DNA of 64,000 nt from JALOOB01 sp040766655 (GTDB taxonomy: Bacteria; Chloroflexota; Anaerolineae; CG2-30-64-16): contig JAXGQB010000014.1 in the NCBI GenBank assembly GCA_040766655.1, positions 62,001 to 126,000 of the forward strand, given 5' to 3'. The number at the start of each line of letters is the position of its first letter. Within the stretch, counting starts at the first letter, position 1. The notes beneath the pieces were generated by a model. That model searched no databases, was not told the origin of the DNA, and saw nothing but the letters and a program-made list of their open reading frames with translations. Both the position numbers and the translations under genes were made by a program. This document shows, in pieces, positions 27,344 to 35,854 of this stretch.

Positions 27344-29473
27344 ATGGAAGTAAGAGACCGCCAATTCGGCCGCCTGATCATCTTGCGCATCGCGATCGTC
27401 CTGATCGCGGGAGTGTTGATCGGCCGCCTGTGGCAGATTCAGATGGTCACCGGCGAGAAGTACCGGCTGCTTGCCGACCAGAATCGCCTGCGTGACGTGG
27501 ACGTGCCCGCGCCGCGCGGGGTGATCTACGACCGCAACGGCGAGATCCTCGCGCGCAACCAGCCCAGCTTCTCCGTCGTGATCGTCCCCGGCGACATCCC
27601 GGACGACGAGGAGGACGAGCCCGAGGGCAGCAGTGACGCGCTCGTCCTCGACCGGCTGCTCGCCACCCTGGCCAGGCCGGTTGCCGGCCTGGAACAACTG
27701 GCGCCGGCGCCGGGCCAGGCGCCGGGTCAGGCGCCCACGCCTGCGCGCCCGGCCGCGCAGGCGAATGCCGGGCCAACCCCCACCCCGAACCCCGCAGCCG
27801 TGATCAGGGAGCGCGATCCGTGGGTCATGCCGCGTCCGGAGATCGAACAGAAGATCATCGATGGACGCCAGGGCGGCGCGTACCGGCCGATCACGGTCGC
27901 ACGTTACATCCGCGAGGAGACGGCCTTCCTGATCGCCGAGGACGCTGTGAACCTGCCGGGTGTCCAGTTGGAGCTCGAACCCATCCGCGATTACCCGAGC
28001 GGCGCGCTGACCTCGCACATCGTCGGCTACATGGGGCACATTCCTGAGAAACTGCTCTCCGAGTACCGGGAAAAGGGGTACCTCCCGAACGCGCAGGTGG
28101 GCCTGACCAGCCTCGAGTACACGTTCGAGGACGAGTTGCGCGGCGTCCCGAGCCAGGAGACGATCGAGGTGGACGTGAACGGACGCCGGGTGCGCACCGT
28201 CGGCGAACCGCAGGGCGCGATCCCGGGGAACAACCTCGTGCTCGGCCTCGACCTGGAGCTCCAGCGCACCGCAACGGAAGCCATGCAGGCTGCATTCGAT
28301 GCATCCTCCGGCTTCACCAAGGCCGATCAAGGCACAATCATCGCGCTGGATCCTCGCAACGGTAAGGTCATCGTGCTCGTCAGCCTGCCGAGCTATGACA
28401 ACAACCTGTTCACAAAGGGGATCACTGCCGAGGCCTACGCCGCCCTGCTCGACGACCCGCTGCTGCCCATGTTCGACCAGGCGATCGCCGGGCAATATCC
28501 GCCGGGCTCCATCTTCAAGATCATCGTCGCATCGGGCGGGCTCCAGGAAGGCGTCATCGGCGCCAACACCCGGCTCGGAGATGGTTTCGACGGCGCGAAT
28601 GACGCCATCATCTGGGTGCCCAACGATTTCGCGCCGTGGGACTTCTCGCTGGCCCAGCCGTTCTACTCCTGGACTCACAAGTACGGCTACGGCCATGGGC
28701 TGCACGCGGTGCGGCAGGCGCTTTCGGTGTCAGACGACATCTTCTTCTACATGCTGGGCGGCGGCTACCGGGACCGGTTCGACGGCCTGGGATCGGGCAG
28801 GATCGGGGAGTACGCCAGGGCGTTCGGATTGGGCGCACCCACCGGCATCGAGCTTCTGGGCGAGTCCAGTGGCCTGGTGCCCACGTCCAAGTGGAAGCGC
28901 ATCAACTACGCCGAGAGCTGGCTCACCGGCGACACCTACAACATGAGCATCGGCCAGGGCTACATCCTGGCCACGCCCATTCAGATGGCGAACGCGACGG
29001 CAGCCGTGGCAAATCGCGGCTACCTCTACAGGCCGCAGCTCGTCGACACGATCACCGACGCGTCGGGGGAAGTGGTGCGGCCCTTCGAGCCCGCGCTCCT
29101 GCACGAGGTCCAGGTCGACCCGAAACACCTGGACATGGTCCGCGAGGGGATGTACGGCGCGGTCAACTGGCCCAACGGCACGGCCACGCGGGTGCGCGTG
29201 CCGGGCGTCGTCGTCGCTGGCAAGACCGGCACGGCCGAATTTGCGCGCGATTGGGATAAGGACGGCCAGCCCGACCGGGACGATAAGGACAACCTGCCGA
29301 CACATGCCTGGTTCACCGCGTTCGCACCGTACATCGACCCGGAGATCGTCGTCACGGTGTTCGTCGCGAACGGCGGTGAAGGGTCGGCGGTGGCCGCACC
29401 TATTGCCAACCAGGTCCTGAATGCATACTTCGCTGCAAAGGGACCGGCCGGACAGGAGGCCGCTGCACCATGA
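27344..29473 (+). CDS. mrdA: Penicillin-binding protein 2 (elongation transpeptidase)
   Basis: 709 residues: a short cytoplasmic tail, one membrane helix (about 9-28), the dimerisation domain, and a transpeptidase domain. Catalytic SxxK is in PPGSIFKII (about residue 388), SxN is SDD in LSVSDDIFF (a common variant in this family), and KTGTAEF is the third motif. A Pro/Ala/Thr/Gln-rich insertion at about 120-155 lies in the pedestal region and is not usual. It cross-links peptidoglycan with RodA. Its stop overlaps the rodA start (CCATGAG). Confidence 0.96.
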   Translation: MEVRDRQFGRLIILRIAIVLIAGVLIGRLWQIQMVTGEKYRLLADQNRLRDVDVPAPRGVIYDRNGEILARNQPSFSVVIVPGDIPDDEEDEPEGSSDALVLDRLLATLARPVAGLEQLAPAPGQAPGQAPTPARPAAQANAGPTPTPNPAAVIRERDPWVMPRPEIEQKIIDGRQGGAYRPITVARYIREETAFLIAEDAVNLPGVQLELEPIRDYPSGALTSHIVGYMGHIPEKLLSEYREKGYLPNAQVGLTSLEYTFEDELRGVPSQETIEVDVNGRRVRTVGEPQGAIPGNNLVLGLDLELQRTATEAMQAAFDASSGFTKADQGTIIALDPRNGKVIVLVSLPSYDNNLFTKGITAEAYAALLDDPLLPMFDQAIAGQYPPGSIFKIIVASGGLQEGVIGANTRLGDGFDGANDAIIWVPNDFAPWDFSLAQPFYSWTHKYGYGHGLHAVRQALSVSDDIFFYMLGGGYRDRFDGLGSGRIGEYARAFGLGAPTGIELLGESSGLVPTSKWKRINYAESWLTGDTYNMSIGQGYILATPIQMANATAAVANRGYLYRPQLVDTITDASGEVVRPFEPALLHEVQVDPKHLDMVREGMYGAVNWPNGTATRVRVPGVVVAGKTGTAEFARDWDKDGQPDRDDKDNLPTHAWFTAFAPYIDPEIVVTVFVANGGEGSAVAAPIANQVLNAYFAAKGPAGQEAAAP

Positions 29474-30573
29474 GAACTTCCCTGTCCCGACGCTTCGATT
29501 GGCCGCTGCTGATGCTGGTGCTGGTGCTGGGCATCTTCGGCATCGTCATGGTCGGCAGCGCGCTGTCGGGCAACGAAATCTATCGCGATTGGCCGTGGCG
29601 CCAGGCGTTGTTTCTCGGCGTGGGCCTGATCCTGATGTTCGCCGTGACCGCGCTCGACTACCGGCTGCTGACCACGCTCGCCTATCCCATCTACCTCTTC
29701 TTCCTCGCCGCCCTGGTCGTGATCAAGATCATCGGGACGGTGGCCGGTGGCGCACAGCGCTGGCTGACCATCGGCGAGTACTTCCTGCAGCCATCTGAAC
29801 TCACGAAGATTGCCCTCATCCTCGCGCTGGCCCACTTCCTGTCCTCGCGCGAGGACAAGATGGAAAGCATCCTGACGCCCATCATGGCGATCGGCCTGTT
29901 GCTGCCCGCGGTCGGGCTCATCTTCTGGCAGCCCAACCTCGGCACGGCGCTGTCCATCGTCGTCATCGGCGCGATCATGATCGTCGTCGCGGGCCTGCGT
30001 GTGCGCCATGGCATCTTCTTCGGCTTGCTGGCCGGCGCCGCGGCCGCGCCCATCTGGAAGTATGCGTTGGCTGACTACATGAAGGAACGCATCACGATGT
30101 TCGTCAACCCCGCGGCGGCCGATCCCGACTCGCTCTACAACGTCCAACAGGCCATGATCGGCATCGGCTCGGGCGGCTGGCTGGGCCGCGGCCTGTTCCG
30201 CGGCTCTCAGAGCCAGTTGCACTTCCTGCGTGTGCGCCACACCGACTTCATCTTCTCCGTCACGGCCGAAGAGCTGGGCTTCATCGGCGGCGCAGTCCTG
30301 ATCATCCTGTTTGCCGTGTTGATGCTCCGGCTGGTCCAGATTGCGAGCCGGGCGCGCGACATGTTCGGCATGCTCATCGTCACCGGCGTCATCGCGATGA
30401 CGCTGTTCCAGGTCCTCATCAACATCGGCATGAACCTGTCCATCATGCCGGTGACCGGCATCCCCCTGCCCTTCATCAGTTACGGAGGCAGCTCGCTCTG
30501 GACGATGCTGGTTGCCATCGGGCTGGTGCAGAGCGTAGCCCTCAGACACAAGAAGATCGGATTCGACACGTGA
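29470..30573 (+). CDS. rodA: SEDS peptidoglycan glycosyltransferase RodA
   Basis: 367 residues with ten membrane segments and SEDS hallmarks: GAQRWLTIGEYFLQPSELTKIALI, QPNLGTALSIVVIG, and the C-terminal GIPLPFISYGGSSL. It polymerises glycan strands and works with PBP2, whose gene it overlaps by four bases. Confidence 0.97.
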   Translation: MRTSLSRRFDWPLLMLVLVLGIFGIVMVGSALSGNEIYRDWPWRQALFLGVGLILMFAVTALDYRLLTTLAYPIYLFFLAALVVIKIIGTVAGGAQRWLTIGEYFLQPSELTKIALILALAHFLSSREDKMESILTPIMAIGLLLPAVGLIFWQPNLGTALSIVVIGAIMIVVAGLRVRHGIFFGLLAGAAAAPIWKYALADYMKERITMFVNPAAADPDSLYNVQQAMIGIGSGGWLGRGLFRGSQSQLHFLRVRHTDFIFSVTAEELGFIGGAVLIILFAVLMLRLVQIASRARDMFGMLIVTGVIAMTLFQVLINIGMNLSIMPVTGIPLPFISYGGSSLWTMLVAIGLVQSVALRHKKIGFDT

Positions 30574-31328
30574 GCGCGGCGACGGTGGGACGAGCCTGGC
30601 TCATCGCAGTCACTGCGCTGCTCGCGGCGGCCTGCCAGGGTGGCGCCGGGGCCCCTGCCCCAGCCCAGGCCACGACGGTCCCCGTTCCTGCCGCCGCAGC
30701 CGTGACGGCCACGCCGCTCCCGCCAACACGCGCGCCGGCTCCTGGTCCGACAGCCACGCCATCGCCGGCGCCGGCGACAGACGTGGGCTGGACTACCCAC
30801 CAGGCACCCGATTTCTCAGTATCGCTTCCCGAAGGCTGGCAGGTGCACGCCGTCGACGAGGCCAATGCCGCGGCCCTGTTCGAATCACTGCAGCGCACCG
30901 ACCCACATCTTGCCGGGATCGTGAGCAGCCCGGACGCCATCCGGTCCTCCGTGCTGCTGGCATTCGCCTCCCCTGCCGGTTCCGGATTCACCGACAACGC
31001 CAACATACGCCGGATCCCCCTGCGCGGCCAGGCCGTGACGGACCTCCCCGGGCTGACCGCAGCCCTGAGCACTGAATTGCAGCGGCTTGGTTTCGCCGTG
31101 CGTTCTTCGGACACCGATCTCAGGCTGGCCGGCTCACCCGCCGTCCGGCTCATCTCCGCCATCGCCACACGCAACACGGCAGGCGAGGCGGTGGAACTGC
31201 GAACCCATCAGTACCTCGTGTCGACACGTGATGACCTGTGGATCCTGGCCTACACGACCGTCGCCGATCGGGAAGAGGCCATGGGGCCGATCTTCGAACG
31301 CAGTGCCGCGACCTTCAGCCCGAAATGA
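30570..31328 (+). CDS. Putative lipoprotein of the rod-shape operon
   Basis: 252 residues. The GTG start overlaps the rodA stop (ACGTGAG). A signal peptide ends in a lipobox-like LAAACQGG, followed by a Pro/Ala/Thr stalk (about 25-70). The C-terminal domain (VGWTTHQAPDFSVSLPEGWQVHAV...) resembles the PsbP/MOG1-like or DUF1795 type fold seen in extracytoplasmic lipoproteins; that assignment is tentative. Coupling to rodA suggests a cell-envelope role. Confidence 0.75.
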   Translation: MSAATVGRAWLIAVTALLAAACQGGAGAPAPAQATTVPVPAAAAVTATPLPPTRAPAPGPTATPSPAPATDVGWTTHQAPDFSVSLPEGWQVHAVDEANAAALFESLQRTDPHLAGIVSSPDAIRSSVLLAFASPAGSGFTDNANIRRIPLRGQAVTDLPGLTAALSTELQRLGFAVRSSDTDLRLAGSPAVRLISAIATRNTAGEAVELRTHQYLVSTRDDLWILAYTTVADREEAMGPIFERSAATFSPK

Positions 31329-31337
31329 GCGTGGAAG

Positions 31338-31877
31338 ATGGCTTTCGAGTTCGTTGAAGTGCCGGCGCCCGGCAGGGGCGTCCGCCTGGCGCTGCACCCG
31401 GTCACGCTGGATGCCTTCTGCGCGTTTCTGGATGCGTCTGGACGGCCGCGGTCGCCGCGACTGCGGCGGGGCAGGTCGGGCAGCGCGCCCGTCGTCGAGG
31501 TATCCCAGGAGGATGCGAGTGCGTACTGCCGTTGGTTGGGAGAGCGGGAGGTCCGATCGTATCGCCTGCCGGGAACCGCGGAGCTGCAGACCCTGATGGA
31601 AGGCGCGGACGGGGAAGAGATCGATGCAGGCGTCTGGCCGCAGGAGAGGGGCCGCATGCCCGAGCTTCGTGGCGGGCTCAAGCCCCACTTTCTGTGCGAG
31701 TGGACCTGCGAGACGCTCGAGATGCCCCCGTCCGGAACGCGTCCACCGAAGGCGTTGGCCATCCTCTTCTACCCCCCGTGGTTGCGCGAGGGCAGCAACG
31801 TGGCGCACGTGCACGCCAGCGTCTCGGCGAGCGAGGGGTACTCGTTCGTCACCTTCCGCGTCGCGTGCGACGGTTGA
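31338..31877 (+). CDS. Small formylglycine-enzyme/SUMF1-like protein
   Basis: 179 residues. PVTLDAFCAFLDASG, EDASAYCRWLGEREVRSYRLPGTAELQTLMEG and LCEWTCETLEM follow the C-type-lectin-like SUMF1/FGE-sulfatase scaffold, in which EVS..DA..YC.W...RLPTEAEWE is usual. It is shorter than the typical 250-300 residues, and the catalytic cysteine pair of true formylglycine-generating enzymes is not evident, so it may bind rather than catalyse. It is ten bases downstream of the lipoprotein. Confidence 0.7.
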   Translation: MAFEFVEVPAPGRGVRLALHPVTLDAFCAFLDASGRPRSPRLRRGRSGSAPVVEVSQEDASAYCRWLGEREVRSYRLPGTAELQTLMEGADGEEIDAGVWPQERGRMPELRGGLKPHFLCEWTCETLEMPPSGTRPPKALAILFYPPWLREGSNVAHVHASVSASEGYSFVTFRVACDG

Positions 31878-31993
31878 GCCCCAAAGGCGTCCTGAGCGGA
31901 GCCCGCACGCAGTACGTACGGAATCAAAGGCACCCTGAGTACTCTGTCGGAATGATTTTTGATATTTACGCCCTTTGCGTGTATAGTGCAGGC

Positions 31994-32449
31994 ATGGGCA
32001 AATCACAACGCATCGAACTAACTGACGAACAACGTGAGTCTCTGGAGCAGTTGATCCGCGCCGGCAAGGCCTCTGCGCGCAAGCTGACGCGGGCGCGCAT
32101 TCTGCTCTTGAGCGCCAGTAAGGCGGGCGACTGGCAGTCGGCGCCGGCCGTCGCCAAGGCGGTGCTGGTGCATCCCAACACCGTGCGCAACGTGCGTCGC
32201 CGCTTCGTGAGCGAGGGGCTGGAAGCCGCTTTGGAGGAGCGGCCGCGGCCCGGGGCGCAGCCCAAACTGACGGGCGAAATCGAGGCCCACTTGACGCGGC
32301 TCGCCTGCAGCGAGCCTCCGGCAGGGCATGCGAGTTGGACGCTGCGTCTATTGGCCGACAAACTGGTGGAGCTCACCGACCTGGAGAGCATCCACCACGA
32401 CACCGTGGGCGAGTGGCTAAAAAAAACGCGCTCAAGCCCTGGCAAGTAG
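31994..32449 (+). CDS. IS630 transposase, N-terminal frame
   Basis: 151 residues starting MGKSQRIEL. It carries the helix-turn-helix DNA-binding region (SAPAVAKAVLVHPNTVRNVRRRFVSEG) and a linker ending at TVGEWLKK, followed by a stop 26 bases later. The A8 run at 32419-32426 lies at the point where the second frame takes over, fitting a -1 programmed frameshift producing the full transposase. The short frame alone could act as a regulator. Confidence 0.88.
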   Translation: MGKSQRIELTDEQRESLEQLIRAGKASARKLTRARILLLSASKAGDWQSAPAVAKAVLVHPNTVRNVRRRFVSEGLEAALEERPRPGAQPKLTGEIEAHLTRLACSEPPAGHASWTLRLLADKLVELTDLESIHHDTVGEWLKKTRSSPGK

Positions 32450-33117
32450 CCAGCTGGTGCATTCCCCCTGCCGCCTCGGCCAGGTACGTCGCCAAGATGG
32501 AGGATGTCCTGGACGTCTATCAGCGGCCCTTGGATCTGCAGCGACCGCTGGTATGCCTGGACGAGACCGGTAAGGCTTTGCAGGCGACGCCGCGCGGCGC
32601 ACTGCCCCTGCAGCCCGGCCACGCGCGACGGCAAGATTACGAATACCAACGCGCCGGCTCCAGCAATCTGTTCCTGGCGGTGGCACCGCTGTTGGGCTGG
32701 CGCAAGGTGCGGGTCACTGCCCAGCGCACGGCCTACGACTTCGCCGAACAACTGCGGCAACTGGTGGAAGACGATTTCCCCAACGCCGAGGTGATCGTCT
32801 TGGTCACGGATAACCTGAACACGCATACGCCAGCCTGCCTGTACGAGCGCTTTCCGCCGGAGCAGGCGCGCCGGATCGCCGCCAAGCTGGAATGGCACTT
32901 CACACCGGAACACGGCAGTTGGCTGAATGTTGCCGAAATCGAGCTCTCGGTCCTGGCCCGACAATGCCTGGATCAACGCTTTGCCGACCAAGACAGCCTG
33001 ACGGCGGCGGCCGCCGCCTGGGAGACGCAGCGCAACGCGGCGCACCGCACGGTCCAGTGGCAGTTCACCACGAGCGATGCACGCATCAAGCTCAAACGGC
33101 TGTACCCGGTGTTGTGA
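32412..33117 (+). CDS. IS630 transposase, C-terminal DDE frame (reached by -1 frameshift)
   Basis: This frame is open from before the A8 run to 33117 and reads VAKKNALKPW onward. It holds the DDE catalytic core: VCLDETG (first Asp), VTDNLNTHTP (second Asp) and HGSWLNVAEIELSVL (Glu), the IS630 pattern. About 230 residues. The apparent start is arbitrary, because the true product is the fusion. The frames join without any lost motif, so the element may be active. Confidence 0.88.
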
Positions 33118-33170
33118 TGTCATAAAAATCATTCCGACAGAGTACTGAGCAGCTTGATACTCCCCGCTTT

Positions 33171-33199
33171 TTGCGCTGGAGCGCCTGTTGTGGTAGTAT
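33171..33199 (+). promoter_or_regulatory. Promoter of tRNA-Gln
   Basis: TTGCGC, 17-nt spacer, TAGTAT, ending 12 bases before the mature tRNA. Confidence 0.7.
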
Positions 33200-33211
33200 T
33201 GGATCATTCGA

Positions 33212-33282
33212 TCGGGGATAGTTTAACGGTAAAACATCTGACTCTGGATCAGAAGTTTGGGGTTCGAATCCCTGTCCCCGAG
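33212..33282 (+). tRNA. tRNA-Gln (anticodon CTG)
   Basis: A complete cloverleaf: acceptor TCGGGGA/TCCCCGA, D arm GTTTAACGGTAAAAC, anticodon stem TCTGA/TCAGA around loop CTCTGGA (anticodon CTG), and T arm GGGGTTCGAATCCC. CCA is not encoded. The 3' half (33241-33282) is the integration target for the segment to its right and is repeated downstream three times. Confidence 0.96.
33241..33282 (+). repeat. attL of segment A (3' end of tRNA-Gln)
   Basis: 42 bp from the anticodon loop to the discriminator base, identical to 49395-49436 and matching 55125-55165 over 41 bp. Confidence 0.92.
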
Positions 33283-33320
33283 CTCCAGACCACCCCCGGC
33301 CGCCGGCCGGACAATCAAAA

Positions 33321-33355
33321 CGGCTCCGCTTCCCGATGCTGGGAACGCGGAGCCG
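33321..33355. other. Left-end hairpin of segment A
   Basis: CGGCTCCG pairs with CGGAGCCG and the inner TTCCC with GGGAA. A hairpin of the same design and partly the same sequence lies at 49326-49364 just inside the right end. There is no U-run, so it is not a standard terminator. Confidence 0.7.
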
Positions 33356-33530
33356 CAATCAACTACTTTGGGCGGGTCCGATGTTACCCCATCGGTTCGC
33401 AAGGGCGGGGAAGGTGCATCAACACCGAACCCGCCCGTCTTGTTTCAGACGCCCGTCAGCATACACCCGTCAAGCGTAATCTGTCAACCCCCAATTTCGA
33501 CCCAGTTTCGACCGACGGCAGCCCAGCGGA

Positions 33531-33548
33531 AAAACTCACATACCAGAC
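33531..33548 (-). promoter_or_regulatory. Leader motif copy 1
   Basis: Reverse strand reads CTGGTATGTGAGTTTT. A TGCGC direct-repeat block lies upstream at 33574-33590, 48 bases before TATGTG. No gene follows before the tRNA; the transcript would run towards the att site. Confidence 0.6.
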
Positions 33549-33634
33549 GCACGACGGCCCGCAGGATGCCACCGCGCAGCCATGCGCGCACACCCTGGTG
33601 GTGAAAGCCGTACGGCAGACACCATTGACAGCCA

Positions 33635-33905
33635 CCCCGCCCGCGCGCGAGGGGTTGCCGAAAAAGAGAGGAAATCATTTCCACTCTTTTCAGGAGGCCT
33701 CCCGCGCGCGCGAGGGGTTGCCCTCGAAACGGCAATTATTTCCGTTTCGAGTTTCCTCCCGCCCGCGCGCGCGAGGGGTTGCCTCAACCGAAAACGGGGA
33801 AATAATTTCCTCGTTCCGCGCACCCCTGCGCGCGAGGGGTGATCGCAATGTCCGTTCGGAAACAATTTCCGAACGGTCTCCCGCCCGTGCGCGCGAGGGG
33901 TGATC
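33635..33905. repeat. Five-unit GC-rich repeat array with four hairpin spacers
   Basis: Copies of CCCGCGCGCGCGAGGGGTTG (last two end GTGA) start near 33635, 33698, 33757, 33818 and 33878, a period of about 60 bp. Each of the four intervals holds a different inverted repeat: 33660-33691, 33723-33751, 33793-33815 and 33852-33876. All share a centre close to GGAAATNATTTCC, while the outer stem sequences differ yet still pair. The array lies directly after the last gene of the leftward operon and before the tRNA. It is not a CRISPR: the spacers are palindromes. Confidence 0.9.
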
Positions 33906-33927
33906 GACCTAGTCGACCTGGTCGATC
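33902..33927. repeat. CTGGTCGAC repeat site 1
   Basis: Palindromic units GATCGACCT-AGTCGACCT-GGTCGATC at the end of the last gene of segment A. Related sites are at 34353, 38497 and 44666. Confidence 0.7.
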
Positions 33928-34325
33928 CCCTCCCCAGCCGCAGAACTCACATACCAGCAGCCGAGCGCCAAACGCTCGAGCTCCGCATCATCCGGAAACA
34001 CAGCGTCCGCAGCCGCAGCCGCGGCGGCCGCCTCCGCAGCAGCCGCGCCCGCAACGGCCGCCGCCGCCCGGACGTCAACCTCAGGCGAGAAAGCTAACGT
34101 CTGTCCTAACTTTGTCAGGACCTCAAGCGCCATCATCGCGCCCAGCTTTGGCACCCCGTTGACCAGCCGCGCCGCCGTCCGGAAGAACACGCCCCGGTCA
34201 TCGTCGGCCAACTCAAGCGCCGTCATCGCAGCGGAGCGCAGCCGCGGGTCGTCAATCTCCCCCAGGTTGACCATCCGCTCGAACGTCCGTTCAATCATGC
34301 GCGGCGTGATCGTCGTGTGTGCCAT
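33909..34325 (-). CDS. Segment A hypothetical protein, alanine-rich
   Basis: 138 residues from the ATG at 34325, which has a GGGGGAGC ribosome-binding site. The N-terminal half is helical (MAHTTITPRMIERTFERMVNLGEIDDPRLRSAAM). A poly-Ala tract (about 85-105) precedes an acidic C-terminus ending GIDQVD, whose last codons are formed by the leader motif copy 2 and the CTGGTCGAC repeat. I do not recognise a family. It is the last gene before the hairpin array and follows the integrase. Confidence 0.65.
   Translation of the reverse strand: MAHTTITPRMIERTFERMVNLGEIDDPRLRSAAMTALELADDDRGVFFRTAARLVNGVPKLGAMMALEVLTKLGQTLAFSPEVDVRAAAAVAGAAAAEAAAAAAAADAVFPDDAELERLALGCWYVSSAAGEGIDQVD
33941..33960 (-). promoter_or_regulatory. 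Leader motif copy 2
   Basis: Reverse strand reads CTGCTGGTATGTGAGTTCTG, inside the 3' end of the preceding gene and pointing at the hairpin array. Confidence 0.55.
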
Positions 34326-34352
34326 AGCTCCCCCGTTTGAGATCCGGCCGGC

Positions 34353-34379
34353 CTGGTCGACCTGGTCGACCTGGTCGAC
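34353..34379. repeat. CTGGTCGAC repeat site 2
   Basis: Three tandem CTGGTCGAC units (period 9) between the integrase and the next gene, upstream of its ribosome-binding site. Confidence 0.75.
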
Positions 34380-34420
34380 GACGCCGCCGTGGTCGACCGG
34401 CCCGAGCCGATCGCACCCCG

Positions 34421-34440
34421 GCCGCAAAACTCACATACCG
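34421..34440 (-). promoter_or_regulatory. Leader motif copy 3
   Basis: Reverse strand reads CGGTATGTGAGTTTTGCGGC. The integrase stop codon TGA is part of the motif. It lies about 100 bases before the start at 34325. Confidence 0.65.
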
Positions 34441-35420
34441 GACGCCCCAGCGAGGAGCGCAGCGACCGGAGAATGTGCCCGATGTGCCCGCACCGCGTCC
34501 TGCGTTTGCAGGTCGAGGTATTTCTGGAGGGTTGCCAGGTCCGAATGTCCCAGCAAGGACGCTATTTCGGTCAGCCGAGCGCCGGACCGATGCATGGACA
34601 ACGCGCAGGTCCGCCGGAACGCGTGCGGAGACGCTTCGACGCCGGCCCGCCGCCCCAACCGCTTGACGACCTGCGTCAGCCCCTGTTGAGTCAGCCGCTT
34701 ATCAGTCAGTACCCGATCCATCACCCACCGGCCGCCCCGGCCGCCGATGCAATGGACCCCGACCACGTCGAATGTCACCCACAGCGGAGCCTCCGGCTCC
34801 AGGTCCCCACGGTCGACCAGGTACTCCGCAAGCGCGGCCCGCGTCGCCGTTTCGACATGCGTGATCCGATCCTTCGCACCCTTGCCCCGATGCACGAACA
34901 CGACGCCGTCGTCCCCGAGATCCCCGACATTCAGCGCGACGAGCTCCGCAGCCCGGACGCCCGTATCCAGCAGGAACAGCACCAACGCCCGGTCGCGCGC
35001 CGTTTCGCACGCGCCGAGGAGCGCCCGGACCGTATCGCCGGCCAACGCCGGCAGGATGCGCCGCGCCACCTTCGGCATCTTCACCCGCCGCATAGGCGAG
35101 ACCGGCACGAGCTCGTCGCGTTCGCAGAAGAACAGCCACGCCCGCAGCGCCCGCGCGGCCGCGTGCACCGAGGAGTCCCGCAGCCCCCGCCCCCGCAGCC
35201 CGACCAGGTATGCACGCAACAGCGCAGCCGTGAGGCCATCCAGACGATCGACGCCCCGATCCGCAGCCCAGCCGCGGAACTTGCCCAATTGCCAGCCGTA
35301 GAAATCCAACGTCCGAGGAGACAGCCCGCGCGCCCGGACATCATCCAGGAACGCCTCGAGCGCCCCCGACACCGTCACTCCCCCGCCCCGATCCGCAACA
35401 TCACTTGCCTTAAGCGCCAT
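34431..35420 (-). CDS. Tyrosine recombinase (integrase) of segment A
   Basis: About 329 residues. An N-terminal SAM-like core-binding domain (SGALEAFLDDVRARGLSPRTLDFYGW) precedes a catalytic domain with Arg in LLDTGVRAAEL, Lys in RGKGAKDR, HAFRRT (His-x-x-Arg), LLGHSD and the nucleophile Tyr in LQKYLDL. It would carry out integration and excision at the tRNA-Gln 3' end. Position at the tRNA-proximal end is as expected. The frame is open to 35486, but the ATG at 35420 fits the family better. The stop is embedded in a leader motif copy. Confidence 0.95.
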   Translation of the reverse strand: MALKASDVADRGGGVTVSGALEAFLDDVRARGLSPRTLDFYGWQLGKFRGWAADRGVDRLDGLTAALLRAYLVGLRGRGLRDSSVHAAARALRAWLFFCERDELVPVSPMRRVKMPKVARRILPALAGDTVRALLGACETARDRALVLFLLDTGVRAAELVALNVGDLGDDGVVFVHRGKGAKDRITHVETATRAALAEYLVDRGDLEPEAPLWVTFDVVGVHCIGGRGGRWVMDRVLTDKRLTQQGLTQVVKRLGRRAGVEASPHAFRRTCALSMHRSGARLTEIASLLGHSDLATLQKYLDLQTQDAVRAHRAHSPVAALLAGASGM

Positions 35421-35854
35421 CACGCGCCCGAATCTTAAAAACGCCGCGCGTTCGCGGCCCGAAAATCGACCGTCGGAGCCGCCCAACCTGCGCGGAATTT
35501 AAGCCAGGACCCCGACCAGGTCGACCGCGGAGCCCCGAAACACCGCTCCATGTTCACGCAATACGCGTTATGTCGCCGTGCACAGGTTGCGCCGGCACCC
35601 GCCCCTGCCATGTCGCATTGATCCCCGCGCCGCGCAGCATGAGCAGAAGCACCGCCGGCCGCCTCCCGGAAGCCCGCGCACCCGTAACCCCTCACAAAGC
35701 CGCTCAGAAGCCGCCAGAGGCCCGTATCCGCGTTTTGCCGTCCCAGTAATGGCATGACGCCGCAAAATGCAGCAGACGGCAGAATAGCCGGATTGCACGA
35801 GATTCTAGAGCCCTGTTTTAGCCCCATGCGCAGCACCTTGTCCTCCTGGAGCCG
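35421..35854. other. Intergenic stretch between integrase and methyltransferase
   Basis: About 430 bp. A reverse-strand open frame (35435-35836) crosses it, but its composition (mixed Cys, Arg, Ala) and overlap with the integrase start make it doubtful. It may hold the integrase promoter. No clear sigma70 site or repeat was found. Confidence 0.5.

Larger units (their letters stand above)
31942..33142 (+). mobile_element. IS630-type insertion sequence (about 1.2 kb)
   Basis: Near-perfect terminal inverted repeats begin CTCTGTCGGAATGATTTTT at 31942 and end with the complement at 33142. A TA dinucleotide flanks each side (31940-31941 and 33143-33144), the IS630/Tc1-mariner target-site pattern. 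It sits between the rod-shape operon and tRNA-Gln. Confidence 0.9.

Noticed and set aside
31966..33207. Long reverse-strand open frame across the IS element
   Set aside because: It is the shadow of the IS630 transposase frames, which carry all family motifs.
33635..33905. CRISPR array
   Set aside because: Repeat-spacer spacing looks CRISPR-like, but the spacers are palindromes with a common centre and there are no cas genes.
35435..35836. ORF between integrase and methyltransferase
   Set aside because: Overlaps the integrase start, has no ribosome-binding site that I can see, and its product looks random.
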